Source: Teredinibacter sp. KSP-S5-2 (GTDB lineage: Bacteria; Pseudomonadota; Gammaproteobacteria; Pseudomonadales; Cellvibrionaceae). Taken from it: a DNA stretch of 64,000 bases. Shown one piece after another: positions 8,364 through 16,237 of the stretch (positions are counted from its first letter, which is position 1; each line of letters starts with the position of its first letter). The notes beneath the pieces were generated by a model that worked only from the letters and a program-made list of their open reading frames with translations, was not told the origin of the DNA and made no database searches. The translations under genes were made by a program, and so were the position numbers. The DNA lies in assembly GCF_032773895.1 (NCBI RefSeq), contig NZ_CP120416.1:4679001-4743000 (forward strand), given 5' to 3'.

Positions 8364-8927
8364 ATGAATGAAAAAAAAGGGCGGCTGACCAAAATCGTTT
8401 TGGTATTTGTTTTAACCTCGTTGATGTTTTTATCGGGGTGTAGTTGGTTGCCCTTCGTTCACACTCAGGCCAAGCAGTTTGAGCGCTGGAATCTCGACTT
8501 GACCTGCACCCAGCTCGCCGAAAACTTTCAGGCTGACACTATCAGCTATTCCTATTCACTGGATCTCCAGGCGCCGGATCAACAACATCAGTTTATATTG
8601 TTATTCCAATATAAAGATGCGCTTTTACAAACTATGGTGTTGAACAGTTTGGGTGCCAAGGTGTATTCATCCCAAATAGATAACCGCCTTGGGTTTCAAA
8701 ACGAAAAAATCATGCCTTTATTAGGCGATATTCGCTTTAAGAGTGTGATTCAGGCCGTTATTGTTGCTGCGAATGAGGCAAATACGCCCGCTTGTTACCG
8801 CTCCGGTATGGAAAATACCGGCTGGTTAGTGGCAAATTATCAAGATGAGAATGTAGATCAAATTGGATTAACCCTGCCCCATCTAGGATACAATGTGCAG
8901 CTAAGACGGCTAAATAATGCCCGGTAA
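8364..8927 (+). CDS. DUF3261-type outer membrane lipoprotein (ApeN-like)
   Basis: A 187-residue lipoprotein. The N-terminus has a basic start, a hydrophobic stretch and the lipobox LSGC, with the lipidated Cys near residue 26. The rest is a small beta-rich domain with two further Cys (CTQL near 48, and ACYRSG). It begins two bases after the halogenase-like stop. A lipoprotein of this family lies just before the ketosynthase in known aryl polyene clusters (ApeN position), and it may be the outer membrane receptor for the LolA-like carrier, by analogy with LolB. No catalytic residues are recognised. Confidence 0.7.
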   Translation: MNEKKGRLTKIVLVFVLTSLMFLSGCSWLPFVHTQAKQFERWNLDLTCTQLAENFQADTISYSYSLDLQAPDQQHQFILLFQYKDALLQTMVLNSLGAKVYSSQIDNRLGFQNEKIMPLLGDIRFKSVIQAVIVAANEANTPACYRSGMENTGWLVANYQDENVDQIGLTLPHLGYNVQLRRLNNAR

Positions 8928-8983
8928 TTTTTTATTGATTACTTATATCTAACCGCATGCTAAGTATTTATTTTGGATGGTAA

Positions 8984-10180
8984 ATGACGGTATATCTAAA
9001 TGCTCTCGGTATTGTAAATGCGCTGGGTCACGATAAAACCAGCGTATTGAGTAACATGTTGGCGAACTCGCAAAAAAATGTGGTGGAGAATCACTGGGTT
9101 CCGGAAACAACTACCTACGTGGCTCAGGTTGATGTAGAACTGCCGGTCATACCGGATAAGCTGAGTGAGTTTAAGTCGCGTAACAATCAACTCGCCCTGC
9201 ACGCGTTACAGCAGTTTAAGCCTGAGCTTGAGCAGGCAAAAGCCCAGTATGGGGCTGAGCGCATAGCTGTGGTGATTGGTACCAGTACCTCTGGTATCGC
9301 AGAGGGTGAAGAAGCGATTCTCCAGTACCAGCAAACTGGAAGTCGGCCAACGAATTACCAATACCAGCAGCAGGAAATCGGCACCGTGGCCGAGTTTGTC
9401 GCTGAATACTCAGGTGTGGCCGGCCCTGCTTATACGATTTCCACCGCATGTAGTTCCAGCGCGCACGCACTTGGCAGTGCTAAACGACTTATTGACGAAG
9501 GTTTCGCTGACGCCGTGATTGTTGGCGGAGTGGATTCGCTGTGCCGATTGACCGTGAATGGCTTTGCGGCTTTGGAATCGGTGTCTGATGAAGTTACAAA
9601 TCCGTTTAGTGAAAATCGCAAAGGCATCAATATTGGTGAAGGGGCTGCGTTGTTCTTATTGACCAGGGAAGTGGGCGGAGAAGCGATTGAGTTGATGTCT
9701 GTTGGGGCCTCTTCTGATGCGCATCATATTTCTGCCCCGGAACCCGAAGGCAGCGGTGCGGAAAGGGCGATTCAGCAAGCGTTGGATAACGCGGGGCTTG
9801 CCAGGGAAGAGGTTACCTATATCAATTTACACGGTACCGGAACGCGACTAAACGATGCGATGGAATCCAAAGTGATCCACCGAATGTTTGGCGGGGATGT
9901 ACCCTGCAGTAGCAGTAAAGGTCAGATAGGGCATACCTTGGGTGCCGCTGCAGCCAATGAAGTTGCGCTGTGTTGGTTGGCACTTTCCAGTATGAATACC
10001 TCGGGTCAATTGCCTCCGCATTTATGGGATGGCAAGCAGGACCCGGAATTAAGTTTGATTATGCTGAACGATAGTCACTGCCAAGCTGGATTAGTAGCGG
10101 GAGGAAAGCAAATTCATTTGAGTAACTCCTTTGCTTTCGGTGGCAATAATGCCGCAGTGATCCTCGGCAGGAGAGCATAG
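8984..10180 (+). CDS. Beta-ketoacyl-ACP synthase, FabF-like (ApeO position)
   Basis: A 398-residue ketosynthase with all three catalytic residues: Cys156 in STACSSSA, His283 in NLHGTGT and His317 in GQIGHTLGA. It should therefore condense malonyl-ACP with the growing aryl-polyenoyl chain, and it is not a chain-length factor. In E. coli the gene in this slot, ApeO, pairs with the Cys-less ApeC, which would lie outside the window to the left. The start at ATG 8984 follows a 56-base gap, the largest so far in the cluster, so a second promoter is possible here. Its stop touches the next start. Confidence 0.85.
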   Translation: MTVYLNALGIVNALGHDKTSVLSNMLANSQKNVVENHWVPETTTYVAQVDVELPVIPDKLSEFKSRNNQLALHALQQFKPELEQAKAQYGAERIAVVIGTSTSGIAEGEEAILQYQQTGSRPTNYQYQQQEIGTVAEFVAEYSGVAGPAYTISTACSSSAHALGSAKRLIDEGFADAVIVGGVDSLCRLTVNGFAALESVSDEVTNPFSENRKGINIGEGAALFLLTREVGGEAIELMSVGASSDAHHISAPEPEGSGAERAIQQALDNAGLAREEVTYINLHGTGTRLNDAMESKVIHRMFGGDVPCSSSKGQIGHTLGAAAANEVALCWLALSSMNTSGQLPPHLWDGKQDPELSLIMLNDSHCQAGLVAGGKQIHLSNSFAFGGNNAAVILGRRA

Positions 10181-10182
10181 TG

Positions 10183-10641
10183 ATGTACTTTGACCAGCCG
10201 GAAAAACTCATTGCTCATCGCGGTAAAATGCGTTTTATCGATCGAGTACTTGATGCCACAGATAAAGGCTTGAGTGCTGAGTCCATAGTAGATAGTGGAC
10301 ATATTTTTTATGATCCAGATTTTAATGGTTTACCCGCGTGGGTAGGCATCGAATTAATGGCTCAAGCGGTAGCGGCTTGGGTTGGATTGGAAGATTTGAA
10401 AAACCATCAAGAGATTACACTGGGTTTTTTACTCGGTTCTCGCGATTTTATTGCCGAACAGGCTTTTTTCCCTCTCGGTAAATTACAAATTGATGTCCGC
10501 GTTATTTTGGCAGCAGACAATACGATGGTTTTTTCAGGTGAAATTAAAGATCAATCGGGCGAACAATTGGCGAGGGGAGACATCACTTGTTACCGACCCG
10601 AAGACCTTAGCGCATATTTGAAGGGGAATGTGGAATGGTAA
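10183..10641 (+). CDS. ApeP-like hotdog dehydratase subunit
   Basis: A 152-residue hotdog domain related to FabA/ApeP. The central helix carries the acidic catalytic residue Glu57 (WVGIELMAQA), but the place of the catalytic His in the preceding loop is Tyr43 (IFYDPDF). It is thus the mirror image of the ApeI-like protein at 58-414, which has the His and lacks the acid; together they can build one active site. ATG 10183 lies nine bases from GGAG at 10170-10173; GTG 10180 is also possible and would add one residue. It overlaps the ketoreductase start by seven bases. Confidence 0.75.
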   Translation: MYFDQPEKLIAHRGKMRFIDRVLDATDKGLSAESIVDSGHIFYDPDFNGLPAWVGIELMAQAVAAWVGLEDLKNHQEITLGFLLGSRDFIAEQAFFPLGKLQIDVRVILAADNTMVFSGEIKDQSGEQLARGDITCYRPEDLSAYLKGNVEW

Positions 10642-11360
10642 AAAGAGTCCTGGTAACGGGGTCCAGTCGGGGCATTGGCAAAGCGGTTGCGCTTAAACTA
10701 GCATCCAGTGGATATGACATTGCCGTGCATTGTCGCGGTGGGCGAGAAGCCGCAGAGCAAGTGAAAGATGAAATTCAGGCTATGGGCCGGGAAGCGGTTG
10801 TACTGCAGTTTGATGTGGCCGATCGCCAGGCGGCGAAAGACATCATTGAAGCTGATATGGAAGCCAACGGCGTGTATTTTGGTGTGGTATGTAATGCGGG
10901 TATTACCCGTGACAACGCTTTTCCGGCGATGACCGACGACGAGTGGGATTCGGTGATCCACACCAACCTGGATGGTTTATATAATGTTTTGAAGCCCATT
11001 ATTATGCCTTTGGTCAGAGCCAGAAAAGGTGGCCGAATTGTTACGATGTCTTCTATCTCCGGGTTGGCTGGTAATCGCGGTCAAGCAAATTACAGCGCGA
11101 CTAAAGCCGCGATCACCGGGGTAACCAAAACCCTGGCTCTGGAGCTGGGTAAGCGCGGAATTACCGTCAACTGCGTGGCACCTGGTGTGATTGAAACCGA
11201 TATGATTGATGATGTTTTCGAGAAAGAGATTAAGGCGATGATTCCCTTGCGTCGATTTGGTAAGGCAGAGGAAGTGGCGAATCTGGTAGACTTCCTTGTT
11301 TCGGATGGCGCAGCCTATATTACTCGCCAGGTAATTTCAGTTAATGGTGGTATGTTGTAG
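10635..11360 (+). CDS. FabG-like 3-oxoacyl-ACP reductase (ApeQ-like)
   Basis: A 241-residue classical short-chain dehydrogenase. The NADP-binding TGxxxGIG is at residues 8-15, NAG at 87-89, catalytic Ser in the MSSISG stretch near 139-140, and YSATK at 153-157 with the active-site Tyr and Lys. VNGGML at the C-terminus is typical of FabG. It reduces the beta-keto group after each condensation so that the two dehydratase subunits can form the conjugated double bond. It sits between dehydratase and ketosynthase, overlapping the former and two bases from the latter. The housekeeping fabG would lie with acpP/fabD, which are absent here. Confidence 0.9.
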   Translation: MVKRVLVTGSSRGIGKAVALKLASSGYDIAVHCRGGREAAEQVKDEIQAMGREAVVLQFDVADRQAAKDIIEADMEANGVYFGVVCNAGITRDNAFPAMTDDEWDSVIHTNLDGLYNVLKPIIMPLVRARKGGRIVTMSSISGLAGNRGQANYSATKAAITGVTKTLALELGKRGITVNCVAPGVIETDMIDDVFEKEIKAMIPLRRFGKAEEVANLVDFLVSDGAAYITRQVISVNGGML

Positions 11361-11362
11361 TT

Positions 11363-12583
11363 ATGAGAAGAGTCGTGGTCACAGGGATGTCTGGTATATG
11401 TGCACTTGGTGATAACTGGCCGGATATCTTTAACGGCCTTAAAGCAAAGCAAAACTGTGTACAGCGTATGCCCTGGGATGATATCCAGGGATTACATACC
11501 CGGTTGGGGGCACCCATAACGGATTTTTCTACCCCTAAGCATTACCCGCGCAAGATGCTTCGCAGTATGGGGCGGGTGGCCGTGATGTCTGTTCGCGCTA
11601 CAGAAATGGCATTAGAGAATGCTGGCCTGCTCGATGATGACGTGGTTAAGTCAGGGGCAATGGGTGTTTCTTACGGCTCCTGTATTGGCACACCCGGGGA
11701 TGTTCCCGTGCTTTCCCAGGTTTTATCAGAAGGGTCCACATTGGGCTTGAACTCGGGTACATACCTGAAAGTGATGAGCCACACCGCGCCGGTGAATATC
11801 GGATTGTTTTTCGGTATGAAAGGGCGAATTATTCCGACCACCTCTGCTTGTACCTCTGGTAGCCAGGGCATAGGTTATGCCTACGAGGCTATTAAGTATG
11901 GTCAACAAGACTTAATGGTTGCGGGCGGCTCAGAAGAGTTTTGCCTGACTCAGGTCTCCGTTTTTGATGTGATGTTTGCTACCAGTACACGAAATGACGA
12001 TCCAAAACTTACCCCAAGACCTTTTGATGCCAATCGCGACGGACTGGTTCTCGGGGAAGGTGCCTGTTCAATCATCCTCGAAGAATACGAACATGCCAAA
12101 GCTCGTGGAGCAACAATCTACGGTGAAGTGGTGGGTTATGGGACCAACTCCGATGGCCAGCATGTGACCGAGCCAAGTGCCAATACTATGGGTATTGCGA
12201 TGGAACTTGCGTTAAAAGACGCAGGAGTTTCAGCTTCTGATATCGGTTATGTGAATGCCCACGGTACAGCAACCGGTAAAGGTGATATTGCCGAAACCAA
12301 TGCCACCGCGCGGGTTTTGGGTGCTGGTAAACCGATTAGCTCACTTAAAAGCTATCTCGGCCATACTTTAGGGGCTTGTGGTGCTCTAGAGTTTTGGATG
12401 AGTCTGGAAATGATGCGCAATAACTGGTTTGCGCCAACCATCAACTTGGAGAATGTTGATCCTGAATGTGGTGATCTAGACTACATCGTTGGTGACGGCC
12501 GCGAAATGGATCATGAGTTCGTGATGACCAACAACTTTGCCTTTGGTGGGATTAATACATCTTTGATTATTAAACGTATGTAA
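11363..12583 (+). CDS. Second FabF-like ketosynthase (ApeR position)
   Basis: A 406-residue ketosynthase with an intact triad: Cys163 (TSACTSGSQ), His300 (NAHGTATG) and His334 (YLGHTLGA). It is distinct from the 398-residue enzyme at 8984-10180. In the E. coli cluster the last ketosynthase, ApeR, is thought to start chain synthesis by condensing the aryl starter with malonyl-ACP. The position after the ketoreductase and at the end of the core genes matches this. It begins two bases after the reductase stop (SD in the GTTATG region is weak), so translational coupling is likely. Confidence 0.85.
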   Translation: MRRVVVTGMSGICALGDNWPDIFNGLKAKQNCVQRMPWDDIQGLHTRLGAPITDFSTPKHYPRKMLRSMGRVAVMSVRATEMALENAGLLDDDVVKSGAMGVSYGSCIGTPGDVPVLSQVLSEGSTLGLNSGTYLKVMSHTAPVNIGLFFGMKGRIIPTTSACTSGSQGIGYAYEAIKYGQQDLMVAGGSEEFCLTQVSVFDVMFATSTRNDDPKLTPRPFDANRDGLVLGEGACSIILEEYEHAKARGATIYGEVVGYGTNSDGQHVTEPSANTMGIAMELALKDAGVSASDIGYVNAHGTATGKGDIAETNATARVLGAGKPISSLKSYLGHTLGACGALEFWMSLEMMRNNWFAPTINLENVDPECGDLDYIVGDGREMDHEFVMTNNFAFGGINTSLIIKRM

Positions 12584-12610
12584 GGGAAACACTACGTAAA
12601 GGTATTTTTC

Positions 12611-13360
12611 ATGGATGTTCTTTCCCGATTTTCTCTGCTAAAAGCATGCCTTGTAATGTGGGTATTAGGTGTTACTGGCTGTGCCTCAACCCAAAGCCCA
12701 ATGCCAATGCTTTCGTATACTGGGCCACAAAGTGATGGCAAAACGCTCGTAGTTGCCTTGCGTGGTATAGGCGGCTCAGTCAAAAGCTTTGAAAAATATC
12801 ATTTTATTTCTGATTTACATCGCCATTACCCGTCATTTGACGTCATGATTCCCGATGCGCACTTTGGCTACTACAAAGAAAAAAACCTGCGCGATCGTTT
12901 GGAAGAAGATGTGTTTAAACCGGCCAGAGCGCAAGGCTATAAAAAAATATGGTTGGTGGGGATCTCTCTGGGTGGCCTGGGAAGCCTCATTAACTTCCAG
13001 TGTTGTGAATCGGAGTTTGCCGGTGCTGTGCTGATTGCGCCATACAGTGGTGAGGCAGAATTGCATCAAGATATTGAAACCTACCTGGCGGGATCGGGGC
13101 CTTCACCGTGGGAAAGTGCCCGTTGGCAGGAGGAAGATTCAAAAGACTTTCTGGCTTTATGGGCCTGGATTTTGGATAATGGCGCGCTATTTTCAAGTGG
13201 TAGAATCTGGCTGGGGTATGGCGACAAAGATCGCCTATCTGGCCATGAGTTATTGGCCTCTCGATTACCGGAAAAGAACGTTATTCGGGTTAAGGGAGGG
13301 CATAAAGCGAAGGTGTTTTCCTCGATCTGGAATGACATCCTGGAACAGAAGCCGTTTTAA
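12611..13360 (+). CDS. Lipoprotein alpha/beta hydrolase
   Basis: A 249-residue protein with a lipoprotein signal (hydrophobic to about residue 20, lipobox GVTGC) followed by an alpha/beta hydrolase. The nucleophile elbow GxSxG is visible as GISLGG (about residues 117-122), GYGDKD near 200 may carry the acid, and GGH near 228 the His. It would face the periplasm, anchored in a membrane. It lies 27 bases after the last ketosynthase and is probably in the same transcript. A role in trimming or transferring the exported polyene ester is plausible but not shown; a general esterase is the alternative. Confidence 0.7.
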   Translation: MDVLSRFSLLKACLVMWVLGVTGCASTQSPMPMLSYTGPQSDGKTLVVALRGIGGSVKSFEKYHFISDLHRHYPSFDVMIPDAHFGYYKEKNLRDRLEEDVFKPARAQGYKKIWLVGISLGGLGSLINFQCCESEFAGAVLIAPYSGEAELHQDIETYLAGSGPSPWESARWQEEDSKDFLALWAWILDNGALFSSGRIWLGYGDKDRLSGHELLASRLPEKNVIRVKGGHKAKVFSSIWNDILEQKPF

Positions 13361-13449
13361 TTTGGGTGTGGCAGGCTCCACGAAAGATGGATAATAGCCA
13401 CTAAAACGATGTGACTTAACTCCGTTTCTGTAAACGGATAAAAAAAACA

Positions 13450-14325
13450 ATGAGTTCTGCAGCAGTTACAAGAGAATTAAATGACCCGGCGGTTCCTAAC
13501 TGGAAAGAAGTTCAGTTGGAGGATACGTGGCCGGATTCATTGGACTTGGGAACCTTTTCGGGTGCCTGGCATTTTACCAAGTTGATCTTTGGTAAGCGTC
13601 GGCCTGTCAGCGTTCCTAGCAGCTTGTTAGAACAGGTCGCAATTCCGAAATACGTCTTGCAAGAGTTTCACAACCTACCTAATGGTAACTACTCTCGTCG
13701 CTTTTCCCGCGGTTACATAACCGGCTTCGACATTTCCATGCTCGGTTATGCCGACGTTGCCAGAGGTTGGATCGCCAGTCGCTTGAAATCATGTCACGCG
13801 GTTGTTGATGTTGGTACTGCTGGTGGAAAAACAGGGCGTGCAATTAAGGATGCTGGCGTGGAGGAAGTATGGGGTATAGATCCATCTCCCTATTTATTAA
13901 AGCATGCCGCCGAAGATCATCCTTGTGTTAAGTTTGTTCCTGGGGTGGCAGAAGATCTGCCTTTCCCGGATAAACGATTGGATGGTGTTGCAGCTTGTTT
14001 CCTCTTCCACGAAGTTCCACCTAAATACGCTCGTTTAGCATTTGCTTCTTTTAACCGGGTATTGAAAGTTGGCGGCAAAGTTATTGTCGCTGAGCCATCT
14101 GAACAGCAGTTAGAATCTTTTAAACTGAAAGAATTTTTCGGTAAAAAAGGCTGGTTAAAAGTTTACTTCAAAACCCTGGCCAACTTTGTTCATGAACCTT
14201 TCCTGGATGCGTGGCATAGCCACAATAAGCTTGAGCTATTTGAAAACGCGGGTTTCGCTGTGGTTGAGCTAGAGCAGGGGTTACCTATTAATTATTACCA
14301 TTTGGAAAAAGTACGGGATATCTAG
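13450..14325 (+). CDS. Class I SAM-dependent methyltransferase
   Basis: A 291-residue methyltransferase with a Rossmann-type SAM site: motif I VVDVGTAGGKTG (about residues 117-128), the acidic GIDPSP after strand two, AEDLPF, and the hydrophobic CFLFHEVPP strand four. The N-terminal 110 residues are not recognised and may bind substrate. It is 89 bases after the hydrolase and ends 12 bases from the convergent response regulator. Known aryl polyenes carry methyl or methoxy groups on the head, so an O- or C-methylation of the head group fits, but the target is an inference. Confidence 0.75.
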   Translation: MSSAAVTRELNDPAVPNWKEVQLEDTWPDSLDLGTFSGAWHFTKLIFGKRRPVSVPSSLLEQVAIPKYVLQEFHNLPNGNYSRRFSRGYITGFDISMLGYADVARGWIASRLKSCHAVVDVGTAGGKTGRAIKDAGVEEVWGIDPSPYLLKHAAEDHPCVKFVPGVAEDLPFPDKRLDGVAACFLFHEVPPKYARLAFASFNRVLKVGGKVIVAEPSEQQLESFKLKEFFGKKGWLKVYFKTLANFVHEPFLDAWHSHNKLELFENAGFAVVELEQGLPINYYHLEKVRDI

Positions 14326-14337
14326 ACCGGTTGGTCG

Positions 14338-14718
14338 TTATTTCGAAGGTAATATTGTCTCCAATGTTTGAATCAAAAGCTCTTCATCTATTGGCTTAGT
14401 GAGAAGACCGTCGACACCGCTGGCTTCAATTTCTTCCTTTTCTCCCTTTACTGCATGTGCTGTCAACGCAATTACTGGGATGTCTGAGAGATGGGGAGAT
14501 GATTTGATTTTTACTGTTGCATCCTTTCCACTCATTCCAGGCAGGGATACATCCATTAGTATCAAATCGAATTTCCTGAGTTCAAGTAGCTCCAGGCCTT
14601 CTTCTGCTGAATCCGCACAGGTTACTGAGTAACCTTCATCTTCCAGTATCCAGGTTGCCAGCTCCTGATTATCTTTGTTGTCTTCGACGATAAGTATATG
14701 AGTGCTTTCGTTTGTCAC
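14338..14718 (-). CDS. Single-domain CheY-like response regulator
   Basis: A 126-residue receiver domain with no output domain. The acidic pocket is at EDNKDN (residues about 11-16), the phospho-acceptor Asp is in ILMDVSLPG (about residue 56), and ALTAHAVKG and the KP pair (TKPIDEE) complete the fold. The ALTAHA segment resembles receivers linked to hybrid kinases and polar-development regulators. The start is GTG at 14718, with AAGG nine to ten bases upstream. No kinase is adjacent, so its partner is elsewhere. It is convergent with the methyltransferase. Confidence 0.85.
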   Translation of the reverse strand: MTNESTHILIVEDNKDNQELATWILEDEGYSVTCADSAEEGLELLELRKFDLILMDVSLPGMSGKDATVKIKSSPHLSDIPVIALTAHAVKGEKEEIEASGVDGLLTKPIDEELLIQTLETILPSK

Positions 14719-14913
14719 TGAGACACCTTTTGATTCTGAGTCCTAATACAAGCTTAAACCAGGTTACATGTAGTGGCCATTTTCTGGTGTTTGAGTGTAT
14801 GAAGAATCAAGTTCTAGGCAGGGTTTTACGTGCAGTAGGAGTTAGCGATGAATATAACCGAGAGGTGTGCGACAGTAGGTACTTACTGACTGGGGATGCT
14901 TTTATTGGTATAT

Positions 14914-14937
14914 AAAAAGCCCGGCTTGCCGGGCTTT
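14914..14937 (-). terminator. Intrinsic terminator of the PEP-CTERM gene
   Basis: An inverted repeat with arms AAAGCCCGGC and GCCGGGCTTT around a two-base TT, followed on the minus strand by a run of T. It lies 23 bases past the stop of the gene that ends at 14960. It is nearly symmetrical and could also stop plus-strand transcripts. Confidence 0.8.
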
Positions 14938-14959
14938 GTCAGTAGATTGCAAAAAAGAA

Positions 14960-15853
14960 TTAAGCACTTCTTTTCTGGTTGATTTTTCGACGTAATAGAA
15001 TTAGTGCAAGACCACCAGCCAGCAAGTAAAGTGATGATGGCTCTGGAACTTCAACTGGAGTACCTGGAGTAATACCGAATACTTCCTGAAGATTTCCTTG
15101 CAGCCCATTTGCCAATACGCGCGTTGCATTCATGATCGCGCCGTCACCGATTTGCCAGTATGCACGTGGCGCAATGAATGTACCGCTAAATTCAGCACCG
15201 CCAATGATTGTGGCAAGGTGGTTGTTGTAGGCGGAATCGTCAGAACCTGCACCATAGAAGTTGAACAGCACGTTATCCGCTTCAACGCCGTCTAACAGAA
15301 TTCCGGATAATGAATCTAAGTAAAGCTTTTCTGACACGTTAATAATGAAGGTATCGCTGGAAGATCCGCTGATAGTTAGGGATTCACCGCTTCCAAGGCT
15401 AATAGAACCATCGATGTTGTATACCGAAAGGCCGCTACCTTGAGAAGATAAAACAGTGGTGGATGTGATGCTGCTTAGGCTTTGTCCGCCGTATGATAAG
15501 GCTTCAATAGACGCTGCTTGCAGGTCAGCATAAACACCGTCCCAGTATGCATCTGAGCGAACGGTTGTATCCCCGAATACTGTGGCGTCGGGAGCAGATG
15601 AGAAATAACCACCATCAAGGTTGCCGTGAATTTCCACACCGGAAGAAAGGCCAACAAAGCCGCGACCACCAACATTACCGTGGATGATAGCTTCAGAACC
15701 AAGTTGCATAAGGCCTGATGTTGGAGATGCTCCAGGACCTGCGCCAAGCAGGGTGTAATCGCTGGCAGTACCCAAGTCTACTGGCACAGCGTTTGAGATT
15801 GTTGATGCAGCCAACAAGCCCAAGCCAATAATTGCTTTATTAATAGACAACAT
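14960..15853 (-). CDS. PEP-CTERM surface protein, choice-of-anchor A-like
   Basis: A 297-residue exported protein. It starts with a signal peptide (MLSINKAIIGLGLLAAST, cleavage near SNA-VP), has a beta-helix-like Gly/Ser-rich body with repeated IIHGNVGG/IHGNLDGG turns, and a segment (VLFNFYGAG, then SGTFIAPRA) typical of choice-of-anchor A proteins. It ends in a PEP-CTERM sorting tail: VPEPSS, a hydrophobic helix, then LRRK. Such tails are cut by exosortase, which is not in the window. ATG 15853 is chosen over an upstream in-frame start at 15907 because only it gives a clean signal peptide. It is probably displayed or released in the exopolymer matrix. Confidence 0.8.
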   Translation of the reverse strand: MLSINKAIIGLGLLAASTISNAVPVDLGTASDYTLLGAGPGASPTSGLMQLGSEAIIHGNVGGRGFVGLSSGVEIHGNLDGGYFSSAPDATVFGDTTVRSDAYWDGVYADLQAASIEALSYGGQSLSSITSTTVLSSQGSGLSVYNIDGSISLGSGESLTISGSSSDTFIINVSEKLYLDSLSGILLDGVEADNVLFNFYGAGSDDSAYNNHLATIIGGAEFSGTFIAPRAYWQIGDGAIMNATRVLANGLQGNLQEVFGITPGTPVEVPEPSSLYLLAGGLALILLRRKINQKRSA

Positions 15854-16009
15854 AACTATTTCTCTTGTTAGAAATTTTATGGATAAAAAACATAACTTGC
15901 TCAGCACTATGCAGGTTTGATGCCAGAACTAAATTTCTTAATATTTTCAATGGGTTATCTGTTTTGGCGTGTTTTTAATATGTGCAAGTGTAAATTTTGC
16001 CGTCACATT

Positions 16010-16025
16010 TGTGAATTGTGTCACA
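16010..16025. promoter_or_regulatory. Candidate CRP/Vfr operator
   Basis: The 16 bases TGTGAATTGTGTCACA match the CRP consensus half sites (TGTGA, six-base spacer, TCACA) exactly, with TTT outside both arms. The site lies in the 384-base gap between the divergent PEP-CTERM gene (start 15853) and nagA (start 16238), about 157 and 212 bases from the two starts, so it could act on either. The rest of the gap is AT-rich and no gene or tRNA was seen in it. A CRP-type regulator acting on amino-sugar use would fit known catabolite control. Confidence 0.55.
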
Positions 16026-16237
16026 TTTGATTGGTCATGCTTTGGTGAGGGTCAAATTCACTTTGATTGGGCTATTTTGTCCTGAGTTTGACTTTTCACA
16101 ACCTCTTTTAATCGCACAATTTATACTATATGGTGCGCGCTCCCGGAGCTTTTTGGGTACGACTTGAACTAAGCTCCATTACACGCAATCCATCAAATTC
16201 ATAACGGTTTATTACCGAGACAAAGGTTCTTAGGTCC

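Noticed and set aside
14712-14915. 67-codon plus-strand reading frame before the terminator at 14914
   Set aside because: No domain, poor composition and it overlaps the GTG start of the response regulator; treated as non-coding.
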